Shown here: one piece after another, positions 42,673 to 51,894 of the stretch | Layout of the letters: each line of letters opens with the position of its first letter | How positions within the stretch are numbered: position 1 is the stretch's first letter | Source: JAGWFU01 sp035534575 | GTDB lineage: Archaea; Micrarchaeota; Micrarchaeia; Micrarchaeales; Micrarchaeaceae | Length of the DNA stretch: 64,000 bases | Assembly: GCA_035534575.1 (NCBI GenBank) | Contig: DATLRT010000015.1 | Location: forward strand, 1 to 64,000 | Reading direction: 5' to 3' | Notes under the pieces: model-generated | The model's input: the letters and a program-made list of their open reading frames with translations, nothing else | What the model was told of the DNA's origin: nothing | Database searches by the model: none | Translations under genes and position numbers: made by a program

Positions 42673-43152
42673 CTATACCCTTGAGCTCCAAAGGTCTGTC
42701 GCGAAATCGTAGCTGAGCAGCTTGTTCCTTATGCCCCACCTAAGCAGCATGCTCTTCAGCAGCTCCGCGTTGGTCTCGGCCTCGTGGTAAAAAGTTATCC
42801 CCTTCTCGCTAAGCTGGTCAGCGAGCTGGCGCGAAGTGAGCTTCTCGTGCTCGTGAAGCACCTGGACAATGCTCTTGAAAGGCTCCACCTTCACGAGCTC
42901 CCTCGCCATCACCGGAGCGAACGTCTTTGGGGTCAAGCTGTCGCCCAGCGGAGTCAGCTTTATTACGCCATCCTGTATCACGCAAAGTCCCAGTATCCTG
43001 CACGCGTCTATGAGTGGGAAAAGGGTATCTATCGACTTCTTGGTCTCATGAGCTATCTTGGACACCTCTATGGCGCCCCCCTTCTTCTCCTTGATTAGCC
43101 TGACTATGGAGCGCGTCTGGCTAAGCCCTGCGTTAAGCGGAAAAAGTTCCAT
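42673..43152 (-). CDS. AAA-associated C-terminal domain protein (AAA_assoc_C-like)
   Basis: A 159-residue protein from ATG 43152, chosen because a TTTAAATATAT box lies about 40 bases upstream; the frame is open further. Two winged-helix-like parts: residues 5-75 (LIKEKKGGAIEVSKIAHETKKS, then DTLFPLIDACRILGL) and 85-159 with TPLGDSLTP and a closing LLRWGIRNKLLSYDFATDLW. This matches the domain found at the end of nitrate/sulfonate-type ABC ATPases, here without an ATPase. It is probably a small regulator. Divergent from a phosphoribosyltransferase. Confidence 0.65.
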   Translation of the reverse strand: MELFPLNAGLSQTRSIVRLIKEKKGGAIEVSKIAHETKKSIDTLFPLIDACRILGLCVIQDGVIKLTPLGDSLTPKTFAPVMARELVKVEPFKSIVQVLHEHEKLTSRQLADQLSEKGITFYHEAETNAELLKSMLLRWGIRNKLLSYDFATDLWSSRV

Positions 43153-43229
43153 CTGAGACCCTCTTCTACTATTCTCTGCAAAGACTTTAAATATATGCCC
43201 ATACACTTCCTACTTGTAATCGTGATTCA

Positions 43230-43862
43230 TTGGCAAATATTCCCGTAAAGGTCGTGGACTGGCAGACTGTCGAGAGCTGGGCAGAGGGACTTGCTGACCG
43301 CATAAAGGACTCGGGATACAAGGTCGACGTGGCCATAGCGCTCGCAAGGGGCGGGCTCACTCCCGCAAGGCTGGTCAGCGACATACTCGGCATAAGGGAC
43401 ATAATATCGATTAAGGTGGAGCACTGGGTGGACACCGCGGAACACCAAAAGGAGGCCAAGATAAAGTACCCCTACATAGCGGACCTGAGCGGGAAGTCGG
43501 CAATCATAATAGATGACATCTGTGACACCGGGGAGAGCTTCATCATCTCCAAGAAGTACGTTGAGGATAACTTCAAGCCCAAGAGCCTGAAGACCGCCGC
43601 GCTGCAGTACATAGAGAAGTCCAGCAAGTTCACCCCTGACTTCTATTCTGACACCGTGAGGGACTGGACGTGGTTCATGTATCCTTGGAACTACTGGGAG
43701 GACATGATAAATCTGACGCTCAAGCTGCAGGTTGACCTCTCTAGCCCCACTGACGTGGAAAAGGCTTTCCAGGACTCCTATGGCGCTACGCCTCCAATCT
43801 CAATAGAGGAAGTTGTTGCGGAGATTGAGCGAAGGGAACTCAAGCCAGCGAAGGCCGACTGA
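43230..43862 (+). CDS. Phosphoribosyltransferase
   Basis: A 210-residue type I phosphoribosyltransferase started at TTG 43230. The PRPP loop is AIIIDDICDTGESFII (about residues 90-105), and the pyrophosphate loop is ALARGGLTPARLV (37-49). The aromatic stretch WTWFMYPWNYWEDMI near residue 148 is typical of archaeal Gpt/Hpt-like enzymes (COG2236 type), which salvage purine bases. Whether it uses xanthine, guanine or hypoxanthine cannot be read. Confidence 0.85.
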   Translation: MANIPVKVVDWQTVESWAEGLADRIKDSGYKVDVAIALARGGLTPARLVSDILGIRDIISIKVEHWVDTAEHQKEAKIKYPYIADLSGKSAIIIDDICDTGESFIISKKYVEDNFKPKSLKTAALQYIEKSSKFTPDFYSDTVRDWTWFMYPWNYWEDMINLTLKLQVDLSSPTDVEKAFQDSYGATPPISIEEVVAEIERRELKPAKAD

Positions 43863-44372
43863 TTACCACGGGACCTTCTTCAGCTTCAATCTGTGCGCGC
43901 CAATGTTGGTCAGCACATGCGTTAGCCCCGTAAGCACAAACAGGAATGCCATTCCATAAAGGTTGGGCATGTGTCCGAGCCAGAATGAGAAGATAAGCGC
44001 GAAGATAAAGAATCCGTACTGGTCCATTACCGGCAAGCTCATTCCGGACTTGTAGTTCAGCCTCCTCTTTACGAAGCTGCCGATCAGGTCGCCAGCTATT
44101 GCGCCCAGCGCAAGCATTACCGCAATAGGCAGCATGTAGCTGAACACTGGATACTCAATGAGGCCCACACCGATTCCGGCAAGCAGCGCAGAGGCTGTCC
44201 CTATTATTGTCTTGTTGTCGCCGAATATCCTCTTCCCGAAAAGCTTCTTCTTGAAGTCCAGAGGCCCGCCCCTTCCGAAGATGACCGGTGCCCCGTTGGC
44301 GGCGTAGGCTGGGAATATGTAGATTATCGGATACAGGAACGCGAGGTAGATAAAATTAAGGTCGAGGTTCAA
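43863..44372 (-). CDS. carS: CDP-archaeol synthase
   Basis: Activates digeranylgeranylglyceryl phosphate with CTP in archaeal polar lipid synthesis. 169 residues from TTG 44372 (no in-frame ATG upstream), five helices. Family motifs: PAYAANGAPVIFGRGGPLDF near the N-terminus, KRIFGDNKTIIGTASALLAG, GAIAGDLIGSFVKRRLNYK and the MDQYGFFIFAL segment. The stop abuts the phosphoribosyltransferase stop. It lies 11 bases downstream of alaS on the same strand. Confidence 0.92.
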   Translation of the reverse strand: MNLDLNFIYLAFLYPIIYIFPAYAANGAPVIFGRGGPLDFKKKLFGKRIFGDNKTIIGTASALLAGIGVGLIEYPVFSYMLPIAVMLALGAIAGDLIGSFVKRRLNYKSGMSLPVMDQYGFFIFALIFSFWLGHMPNLYGMAFLFVLTGLTHVLTNIGAHRLKLKKVPW

Positions 44373-44383
44373 GAAATCTCCGC

Positions 44384-47059
44384 TTACTGGCTGGCAATCC
44401 TCCCCTCCGCTATCCTCTTAGAGCCGCCGCCATTGAACTTCTTCTTCATCTTGGCAGCCGTTGCCTTTATCAGCTCAAGAGCATCCACAGTTGACTCCTC
44501 CCCTGATATGGCTACGCACTCAAGCTCCTTGTTGTGAATCAATATAGCCTTGTCAGGGTTCTTCTCAACGAAGAGCGTGGCTATCTTTCTAAGCATCTTT
44601 CTGTCGTACTCAAGCTCCTTCACCGCCTCTTTGCTCTTTGATGATGTTGAGATCTGCTCAGCGAGGAATCCGCACAGCTCAGCTTCAGCGCTTTCGTACT
44701 TCTGCCTGTATATCCTGAGCTCCTCCAGCTTCGCCGCCATTCCGGCATCCAGCTTGTCCCTGTCAACCCCCGCTGCAGTGGCGATGGAGTTTATGCTGTC
44801 CTCCATCCTGTTTATGTACTCATATGCAGCGGGTCCGGCCACGAACTCCAGCCTGTTTATCCCATCGTGTATCCTTGACGCGCTTACAATCTTGATTATG
44901 CCTATGCTCGACTCAGATGTAGCGAGATGAAGCCCTCCGCACGCCTCTGCGTCTATAAGCTTCCCCTTCAGGTCTGTGACCTTCACTATTCTCAGTTTGC
45001 TTGCAGGGACTCCATGGCCTTGGTAGATTGAGAATCCGTACTTCCTCTCCGCATCGTTTCTCCCCAGCTCGTCAACAGAGACCTTTATGCCGTGCGTTAT
45101 ATAGGAATTGGCACGCGCCTCTATCTCCCTCACCTGCTTCTCTGTTAGCCTCTCGTAATGTGATATGTCTATGTGCGCCTTGTCCGGCGACTTCTTCGCG
45201 CCCTCCTGCCATGCGTGCTTGCCCAGTATGCTCCTTGCCGCCGCGCTCACAAGATGCGTAGCCGTGTGGTGAGCCATAAGCCTCAATCTCCTTTCCTTGT
45301 CCACCGCGCACTTTACCTTTGCCCCTGTCTTCATTGCGGTAGACTTCTCAAGCACATGGACTATCACTCCGTTGATTGACTGGACATCAACGACCTTGTT
45401 GCCCTCTATAGTGCCCCTGTCAGCCTCCTGTCCTCCGCTCTCCGCGTAGAACGGTGTCTTGTCAAGTATGACGAACGCTCCCTTAGTCCTGAGCACCTTC
45501 GACTCCGCCTCTGTCGCGAAGTTGTCGTAGAACAGCTTCTCCGTCTTTGGCAGGTCTTCCGTCTCTATGTCCATATTCTTGGGCTCCTTCTTCTTTCCTG
45601 CAAAGTCACCCTTTATCATCTCGTTGTAAAGCTCCTCAGGAACGTCCAACTTGACCTTCTTTGATTCCGCTATGCTCTTTATGAAGTCTGGCGTTATTCC
45701 GTGGCTCTCATAAAGTGTCCTGGCCCTCTCCTTTGTCAGCTTCTCCTTCTTCTCGACTATGGTGTTGACTATCTTCATAGCCGAGCTCTTTGTGTTGTCG
45801 TACCTTTTCTTCTCGACATCCACCACCTCGCTTATCTCGTCGAGGCTGTCCTGTATGTCCTTGTACACCTTAACGAGGTCGCTCGAGTGGGATTCCATTA
45901 TCTTCATCACGTCGATCCCAGGGGCATACCTGTCAATGAAGTCGAACGCTCTCCTCAATATTATCCTGAGGTTGTAGCCTCCACCCACGTTGCTAGGTAG
46001 TGCACCGTCGCTTATCGCGAACAGCAATGTCCTCGTGTGGTCCGCTATGGCGTAAGCGGCCTGCATCGGCTTTATCGTCTCGAAGTACTCCCTCTCCGTT
46101 ATGCCGGAGCTCTTTATGAGCCTCTTCTCCACCGCCTCAACATCAGTGACCTCGCTTGCGTCCACCGTTCCCAGCGCGCCCGCGACCTTTGCATATATCT
46201 TGTGGTCCGGCTTGATTCCTGCTGTTTTGTAAATGTAATCCAGCTGGTTCTTGAAAACGACGTCGTAGGCAGTCTGCGCGCCGGAGTAGAACCACATCAG
46301 CCTCTCGAATCCCCATCCCACGTCCACGACCTTGGCATTCAGCTCCTTAACCTTGCCGTCCGCGTACTCGAACTGCGTGAACACGCTGTTGACCAGTTCC
46401 AATCCGTTTGCGAAGCTCTCAAGCGATGGTCCGAACTCAGAGAAGTCTCCCATGGCCCACGTGTCCTCCACATAGGTGAGATCCTTCTTCTTGACTCCGA
46501 GCACGGATGTGAGAAGGTTGTAATTGAGCTCGATGGTTCTGTCCCTCCAGTATCCCTCCTTCGGATAGTTGAATGCGTGCTGGCCCGGCATCATGAAGGC
46601 GGTGAAGTGCCTGCCCGTGACTCCCACGTTGGGTATGTCGTTGAACCTCATGCATATCTGCGGAACAAGCAGCGGGTTGGCGTTGTACTCGAAGTTTATC
46701 TTCCCGTTCTCAAGCCTCTGGAAATCCTGTATGCTCGCTATCGTGAAATACAGGTCCTGCCTCCACCTGCTGACCACCGGGTACTTCTCGATTATCTCGT
46801 GGCCCTCCTTCTTGAAGAAATCGGAGAACCTCTTCCAGAAGTCCGCGTATGTGACATTGGTCATCTTGGGCTTCATGAACGTGTACGGTTCGTGCGATGA
46901 GTCGCCGCAGAACTTCCTGTCCGAGTCAACCGTCCAGAAGTACTTGGAGCATCCCTTGCACTGCCTCCTCTCGAATCCTTCATCCTTGAACGTCTTGACC
47001 TCGTAGTACTTCTTCGGCTCCTTGGAGAAGTTGGCCCTCAGTTCATCCTTGTTGAGCAT
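44384..47059 (-). CDS. alaS: Alanyl-tRNA synthetase
   Basis: Charges tRNA-Ala, reading the G3:U70 pair seen in the window's tRNA-Ala. 891 residues from ATG 47059, which overlaps the upstream stop by one base (TGATG). The archaeal N-terminal zinc site is CKGCSKYFWTVDSDRKFCGD; the class II core follows (SRWRQDLYFTIASIQDF, ELNYNLLTSVLG, GWGFERLMWF). The editing domain has HHTATHLVSAAARS and EACGGLHL; the C-Ala tail ends with FNGGGSKRIAEGRI. A longer start in the same frame would lie inside the upstream gene. Confidence 0.95.
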   Translation of the reverse strand: MLNKDELRANFSKEPKKYYEVKTFKDEGFERRQCKGCSKYFWTVDSDRKFCGDSSHEPYTFMKPKMTNVTYADFWKRFSDFFKKEGHEIIEKYPVVSRWRQDLYFTIASIQDFQRLENGKINFEYNANPLLVPQICMRFNDIPNVGVTGRHFTAFMMPGQHAFNYPKEGYWRDRTIELNYNLLTSVLGVKKKDLTYVEDTWAMGDFSEFGPSLESFANGLELVNSVFTQFEYADGKVKELNAKVVDVGWGFERLMWFYSGAQTAYDVVFKNQLDYIYKTAGIKPDHKIYAKVAGALGTVDASEVTDVEAVEKRLIKSSGITEREYFETIKPMQAAYAIADHTRTLLFAISDGALPSNVGGGYNLRIILRRAFDFIDRYAPGIDVMKIMESHSSDLVKVYKDIQDSLDEISEVVDVEKKRYDNTKSSAMKIVNTIVEKKEKLTKERARTLYESHGITPDFIKSIAESKKVKLDVPEELYNEMIKGDFAGKKKEPKNMDIETEDLPKTEKLFYDNFATEAESKVLRTKGAFVILDKTPFYAESGGQEADRGTIEGNKVVDVQSINGVIVHVLEKSTAMKTGAKVKCAVDKERRLRLMAHHTATHLVSAAARSILGKHAWQEGAKKSPDKAHIDISHYERLTEKQVREIEARANSYITHGIKVSVDELGRNDAERKYGFSIYQGHGVPASKLRIVKVTDLKGKLIDAEACGGLHLATSESSIGIIKIVSASRIHDGINRLEFVAGPAAYEYINRMEDSINSIATAAGVDRDKLDAGMAAKLEELRIYRQKYESAEAELCGFLAEQISTSSKSKEAVKELEYDRKMLRKIATLFVEKNPDKAILIHNKELECVAISGEESTVDALELIKATAAKMKKKFNGGGSKRIAEGRIASQ

Positions 47060-47925
47060 CAAAGCGCCTTTTGGTCTGACCACACGGTGCACTCCTTGTT
47101 GAAGAACGCGCACCACCTGCATTTCCACTTCTCGCTTTCCGGGACCGGCAGCGACTTCCTCTCTCCGTTCCAGTACTTGAGCACGTGGGTGATTATTCCC
47201 TGCGCCTCCTTCCCGTCATACGAGAGCTTCTCCAGCTTTATCTCCGTCTTGGTAAACTGGTTCAGGTATCTGATATAAAGTGTATTGCTTATCTTATTAA
47301 GAGTTCTCATGTCATCGAAGAACACCTGCGCAATAGTGCCGATGTCCTGCAGGTTCCTCTCAATCTCGGCGGCATTCAGCTGTCTTACGAACTCGTCCGT
47401 CATCTTCAGCGCTGCGGTTCTGTAGCCCGCAACGAAGTTCTTGACGTTGTAGTCGCCGCTGGTGACGTCGTCTAGCATCTTCTTGTAGATCATTACCTGC
47501 ACGCGGTGGGTCAGCACCTGCGCGTCAGAGGGCATGGTGTCGTTGCCCCTCGTCTTATCCTCCAGTATAGCGGTCTCGCCGTTCTCGTTCTGCAGCTGGT
47601 CTATCTTGCCTACGACCTTGTATCCTCCGAGCGAGCCGTAGAGCTGCACCTCCCTCGTAACTCCCTTCGCCTTGAGCGTTGCCACTGCCTGGTGGCTGGT
47701 GTACAGCGCCTTGTAGAGGCTGTCCGCATAGCTCCTCGGCTGGAGCATTATGGGTACGTTGGTCTCGCCCTCAAGCTCCTCGTGAATCTTGCTGCCCTTC
47801 TGTATCTCTTTGGTAATCTTGGGCCCGTGTATGTAGTTTAGCTCCATCTGCCTCTCGCACCAGTACTGTGCGGAGATGTCCGAAACCCGTATGCTCGTCT
47901 TGTGGAGCTCTTCAAGGACACTCAA
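47059..47925 (-). CDS. PD-(D/E)XK nuclease with Fe-S cluster, EXO5/Cas4-like
   Basis: A 288-residue nuclease from TTG 47925. Early Cys24 in YWCERQMELN and a C-terminal cluster CRWCAFFNKEC (about 270-280) give four cysteines placed as in Cas4/AddB/EXO5 iron-sulfur nucleases. The nuclease core has the catalytic KIDQLQ (Asp) and AILEDKTRG (E-x-K) motifs, and HRVQVMIYKKML. No cas genes or CRISPR repeats are in this window, so EXO5-type repair is more likely than CRISPR adaptation. It is translationally coupled to alaS. Confidence 0.78.
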   Translation of the reverse strand: MSVLEELHKTSIRVSDISAQYWCERQMELNYIHGPKITKEIQKGSKIHEELEGETNVPIMLQPRSYADSLYKALYTSHQAVATLKAKGVTREVQLYGSLGGYKVVGKIDQLQNENGETAILEDKTRGNDTMPSDAQVLTHRVQVMIYKKMLDDVTSGDYNVKNFVAGYRTAALKMTDEFVRQLNAAEIERNLQDIGTIAQVFFDDMRTLNKISNTLYIRYLNQFTKTEIKLEKLSYDGKEAQGIITHVLKYWNGERKSLPVPESEKWKCRWCAFFNKECTVWSDQKAL

Positions 47926-48036
47926 ATAAAGACCTCTTAAGATGAATCAGCCCGCCTACTTGTCGTCATAGCCAAAGGCTCAGCGATTACCTCAATCATC
48001 ACTGGGTAGCTATTGGCAACGAGGTTATAAAAAGCG

Positions 48037-48666
48037 TTACCTCTTGCTCCTCATCCTGCGCACCGCATATGCGTATATCGCGTACAGCACTACACCCAAG
48101 ACCCCGATGGCAGTCAGGGTCACTACCGCGCTGTTGATCTTTATCAGATAGTAGCCGAAGAGCATCAGCACCAGGTTCCAGATGAAGATTCCTGCCAGCG
48201 AATAGCCGTAGAACTTCTTGAGCGACATGCCTGCGAAACCAGCGGGGAAGCTCATCACCGTCCTGAGCACGGGCAGCAATCGGGACAGGAACACGGCTGC
48301 ACCCCCGTTTCTTGTGAACCACTTGTCGAAGCTGTCCAGTGTCTCCTTCTTTATGCGGAACGCCTGCAGGTGCTTGTACACCACGTCCTTGCCAACGAAG
48401 TAACCTATACCATAGTCTATGGTCAAGCCCACCAGGCTCGCCACTATCGATACCAGGAAGGCTATCCCGAAGTTGAACGTGCCGCTTGCTGAGAGTGCAC
48501 CTGCAAGCGGTAGCACAACCTCGCTCGGCACCGGTATTGACGAGCTCTCAAGAGTCATCAGGCCGAATAGTGCGGAGTAGCCATATATCTTCATCAGCTC
48601 AGATATCTCGCCATAGGAGTTGGTGAACAGGGCCATGATATTTGCGGTAATGGTTAAATCGAACAT
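48037..48666 (-). CDS. DedA family membrane protein (VTT domain)
   Basis: A 209-residue protein from ATG 48666, placed about 40 bases after a TTTTATAC box; in-frame starts at 48720 lie too near that box. Five to six helices. The VTT pattern is clear: ESSSIPVPSEVVLPLAGAL (the E...P...P re-entrant helix) and FLSRLLPVLRTVMSFPAGFAGM (R...PxxR...G). DedA proteins are thought to flip lipid carriers such as polyprenyl phosphate; with UppS and GPT encoded here this is attractive but unproven. Divergent from glyA. Confidence 0.88.
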   Translation of the reverse strand: MFDLTITANIMALFTNSYGEISELMKIYGYSALFGLMTLESSSIPVPSEVVLPLAGALSASGTFNFGIAFLVSIVASLVGLTIDYGIGYFVGKDVVYKHLQAFRIKKETLDSFDKWFTRNGGAAVFLSRLLPVLRTVMSFPAGFAGMSLKKFYGYSLAGIFIWNLVLMLFGYYLIKINSAVVTLTAIGVLGVVLYAIYAYAVRRMRSKR

Positions 48667-48737
48667 GCGCTCGCCGGAATAGCTGTTATAAACACTATAA
48701 GTATAAAAGGATTCCATCACAATTACTAGCGCTGCTG

Positions 48738-50096
48738 ATGGGTGATGCTATGGGTTCATTGGGCAATATCAAGAAGAACGATCCTGAGATATTCAAGGCG
48801 ATAAAGAAGGAGCTGAAGAGGCAGAGGGAGACTCTTGAGATGATACCCTCCGAGAACTTCGCCAGCCTTGATGTCATAAGGGCGATGGGCACAGTGCTCA
48901 CAAACAAGTACTCCGAGGGCTACCCAGGCAAGAGGTACTACGGCGGAAACCAGTTCATAGACCAGATAGAGACTATCGCGATTGAGAGGGCCAAGTCCCT
49001 TTTCGGCGTGCCCCACGCCAATGTGCAGCCCTATTCGGGTTCTCCTGCCAACTTTGCCATTTACACTGCGCTGTGCAACCCCGGCGACACCATAATGGGA
49101 ATGAACCTCACTGATGGCGGCCACCTGACGCACGGGTGGAAGACCAGCGCCACCGGAAAGTTCTTCAAGAGCGTTCCATATCATGTGAAGGCGGACGGAT
49201 ACATCGACATCGAGGAGGCGAGGAAGGTCGCGATGGAGAACAGGCCCAAGATAATCTGGATTGGCGCGACGGCGTACACAAGGCCACTCCCGCTCAAGGA
49301 GTTCGCGCAGATAGCTGACGAGTGCGGTGCTTACCTAATTGCGGACATATCTCACATAGCAGGCTTGGTCGCTGGAGGCGCGCACGAGAGCCCGTCCAAG
49401 TTCGCTCACGTAATAACAACCACCACTCACAAGACGCTTAGGGGCCCGAGGGGCGCGATGATAATGGTCACCCAGAAGGGTCTGGACAAGGATCCCGAGC
49501 TGTCTGACAAGATAGACAAGGCTGTCTTCCCCGGTCTACAGGGCGGGCCTCACGATCACACGACCGCCGCAATCGCAATTTCCCTGCTCGAGGCATCAAA
49601 GCCGGAGTTCAGGGAGTATGCCGCTCAGATAGTCCTCAATGCAAGGGCGCTTTCGGAGCAGTTGGTAAGGCGCGGGCTCAGGGTAGTGACCGGCGGCACT
49701 GACAACCATATGGTGCTTGTGGACCTTACGCCATTCGGAAAGGGCAAGGGAGTGTTTGCGCAGGAGGCGCTTGACCTTGCGGGAATAGTCGCTAACAAGA
49801 ACACGATTCCGGGCGAGCAGTCAAGCCCGTTCTATCCGAGCGGGTTGAGGCTGGGCACACCCGCACTCACCTCAAGGAAGATGAAGCAGGGCGAGATGGT
49901 GGAGACTGCCAACATAATCGCCGACATAATCCAACAGGTGAAGGGCTACGAGGTTCCCGATGAGAAGGAGGCGAGGCTGAAGTACATAGCCAAGTTCAAG
50001 AAGGAGATGAAGTCCAACGCCGCGGTCAAGGAGGCGAGGGAGAAGGTGCTGCTCCTGTGCGAGAGGTTCCCACTCTATGCGGACCTCAGGCTTTGA
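48738..50096 (+). CDS. glyA: Serine hydroxymethyltransferase
   Basis: PLP enzyme that makes glycine and a methylene-C1 unit from serine. 452 residues from ATG 48738 (ATG 48750 also possible). SENFASLDVIRAMG, YSEGYPGKRYYGG and SGSPANFAIYTAL define the family. The PLP lysine is Lys232 in TTTTHKTLRGPRG. NTIPGEQSSPFYPSGLRLGT near the end is also standard. The AGTATAAAAG box (about 48700-48709) is shared with divergent dedA. Its 3' end overlaps thyX by 11 bases; both act on methylene-folate. Confidence 0.95.
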   Translation: MGDAMGSLGNIKKNDPEIFKAIKKELKRQRETLEMIPSENFASLDVIRAMGTVLTNKYSEGYPGKRYYGGNQFIDQIETIAIERAKSLFGVPHANVQPYSGSPANFAIYTALCNPGDTIMGMNLTDGGHLTHGWKTSATGKFFKSVPYHVKADGYIDIEEARKVAMENRPKIIWIGATAYTRPLPLKEFAQIADECGAYLIADISHIAGLVAGGAHESPSKFAHVITTTTHKTLRGPRGAMIMVTQKGLDKDPELSDKIDKAVFPGLQGGPHDHTTAAIAISLLEASKPEFREYAAQIVLNARALSEQLVRRGLRVVTGGTDNHMVLVDLTPFGKGKGVFAQEALDLAGIVANKNTIPGEQSSPFYPSGLRLGTPALTSRKMKQGEMVETANIIADIIQQVKGYEVPDEKEARLKYIAKFKKEMKSNAAVKEAREKVLLLCERFPLYADLRL

Positions 50097-51798
50097 GCGC
50101 GCTCTTCTTCACGGCTATCCTGATTTCGGAGTCCAGCCTTCCCAAGGTCTTCTCGTTCATGTCCAGGTAGCTCATCTGCTCCACAACTGTGGGATGTATG
50201 GCCTTGGTCTTCATTGCCATGTGCTGCACCAGCCTCCTATAATCGGGATGCCCCTGCGTAGATGACCTGAGCTCGCAGAGGTGGTAGAGCTGGCGCGCGT
50301 TCAGCCTGTAGTACCATCTTATGTTGAATCCGAACGTAACAACATACTGCGCCTGGTACGGCAGCGCGGGCAGCAAGTTCTTGTAAAGCGAGTCAACGTC
50401 CCTCATCAGCGACTTGTAATCGTCCTCAATCCCTATGTCCGCATACGCATCACGGGTGTCGTAGCCGAGCTCCGTGCCGAAGTTCTGCCTCTCTTGCGTG
50501 CCTATCCTATGCCTCTGTATGTCCCTGTAGATTCCGATTCTGCCCTTCAGGTCGAACAGATACTCAACATCCTCAAACGCCCTTCCTGGCTTGTGCCTCC
50601 TGTTCTTTCTCTCTCCCACATATGTGGATATCAGTGTCTTCCTCTCATCCACGGGCATCTTCTCAGCCATGCTCAGCGCATTGCTCATGCTGAGGCCGTG
50701 TGAGAATCTGTAGAGCACAGCAGCGGCGATGCTCTTCTGCGCATACAGGTCAGGGTCTCCCGAACCCATTCCCGTGTAGTAATCGATACTGACATCCTCC
50801 CCGCCCGACACGATTCCCTTTGTCGCCTTCTCAACGAGCTGCATGGTCCTAAGTGTCCTGTCGCTCATGAACTGCTGCATCCCCTTTCCGTGGCTGTCAT
50901 CGATCCTCTTGACCAGCGACGGCACCAGCTTGGACAGCTCCCCAGTCACCCTCGTCGCTATCCAGCGCGATTCCCTCAGCGGTGAGGCGAGCATTTTGTT
51001 CAGCATGTTCTCATATGACCTTGATCCCATGCTCATTCCGACGTGCGTGAGCAGCGACATGGGCAGATAATCCCTGAGGAAGTCGAGCGCGTTCGCCTTT
51101 ATTGAGTTGTCGTAAGCCTTGATCAGTTCTGCCTCAGTGACGCCCGTCTTCTCATCCGCGCCGTTCTTTATCTCCGATATCTTGACCAGCCTGTCGCCCA
51201 GCCTGAAACTGATGTTGTCTATCGGGTTGGTGTCCCTTATGTACTTGGACATCGCGTCCATGTGGCCCGAGTATGAGGTGAACAGCCCATTCATCAGCTT
51301 TGTGTAATCGTCGCCGTATCTGGAATCCATTATCTCCTTGTCCTTGTAGAACATGAACTCGTTGTTCGGAAGCTTCTTGTCGAACGCAACGTATCGTGTC
51401 GACTTCTCTATGTACGAGCCAAGTCGGCAGTCCTCTATGTCCTTCACCGCCAGGTTCGATACGAACTCGCACGACACCGGCAGGCCGCCCGCCATCTCCT
51501 GTATCGAGTCGTCTCCGTAATCAACAAGCCATGCATCGAAGAACTCCCTGCCCCTGTTCTTGTTTGGATAGAACTCCTTCAGGAAGAGTCTCTTGCTAGT
51601 CAGCGCGGTTCGGCTGTACCTCGAGAGCAGCGCGCCTGCCTGCTCCGGCGTCAGATCCGTACCAAGCTTCCATGCGAATATGTTGTCCGCCACGTTTGTG
51701 AGGCTGGCGTCCAGTATCCCTGCCTCCTCGTCCGTGAACTCCTCAACGGCGACTCCGCTGTCCCCTTCGTGCGCCCTGAAGACGTAGCTTACACCCAT
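50086..51798 (-). CDS. thyX: Tandem-domain flavin-dependent thymidylate synthase-like protein
   Basis: Methylates dUMP to dTMP using FAD and methylene-folate in the ThyX family. 570 residues, about double the normal 220-260, formed by two ThyX-like halves. The usual signature RHRxxSxNExSxRY is split: the first half has DCRLGSYIEKSTRY (residues 123-136: R, S, E, S, RY kept, first RH lost), and the second half has RHRIGTQERQNF (429-440: RHR kept, the rest lost). The C-terminal half also keeps NIRWYYRLNARQLYHLCELR, a substrate-binding pattern of ThyX. The two halves probably share one composite site. It converges with glyA, its likely folate partner. Confidence 0.8.
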   Translation of the reverse strand: MGVSYVFRAHEGDSGVAVEEFTDEEAGILDASLTNVADNIFAWKLGTDLTPEQAGALLSRYSRTALTSKRLFLKEFYPNKNRGREFFDAWLVDYGDDSIQEMAGGLPVSCEFVSNLAVKDIEDCRLGSYIEKSTRYVAFDKKLPNNEFMFYKDKEIMDSRYGDDYTKLMNGLFTSYSGHMDAMSKYIRDTNPIDNISFRLGDRLVKISEIKNGADEKTGVTEAELIKAYDNSIKANALDFLRDYLPMSLLTHVGMSMGSRSYENMLNKMLASPLRESRWIATRVTGELSKLVPSLVKRIDDSHGKGMQQFMSDRTLRTMQLVEKATKGIVSGGEDVSIDYYTGMGSGDPDLYAQKSIAAAVLYRFSHGLSMSNALSMAEKMPVDERKTLISTYVGERKNRRHKPGRAFEDVEYLFDLKGRIGIYRDIQRHRIGTQERQNFGTELGYDTRDAYADIGIEDDYKSLMRDVDSLYKNLLPALPYQAQYVVTFGFNIRWYYRLNARQLYHLCELRSSTQGHPDYRRLVQHMAMKTKAIHPTVVEQMSYLDMNEKTLGRLDSEIRIAVKKSALKA

Positions 51799-51894
51799 TG
51801 AGACCCCTGTAAATCGTACAGGTAATAATGTTGTGTGAAGGCTTTAAAGGCTACTGACAAAACATATTATTGGTCTCAATACGGGTGCCCATTA

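Noticed and set aside
46037..46900. 287-codon plus-strand frame inside alaS
   Set aside because: Antisense to a certain gene; the translation has no domain and an odd Arg/Leu/His bias.
47059..47925. Cas4 as a sign of a CRISPR locus
   Set aside because: No direct-repeat array and no other cas genes are visible in the window; the protein fits an EXO5-like nuclease as well.
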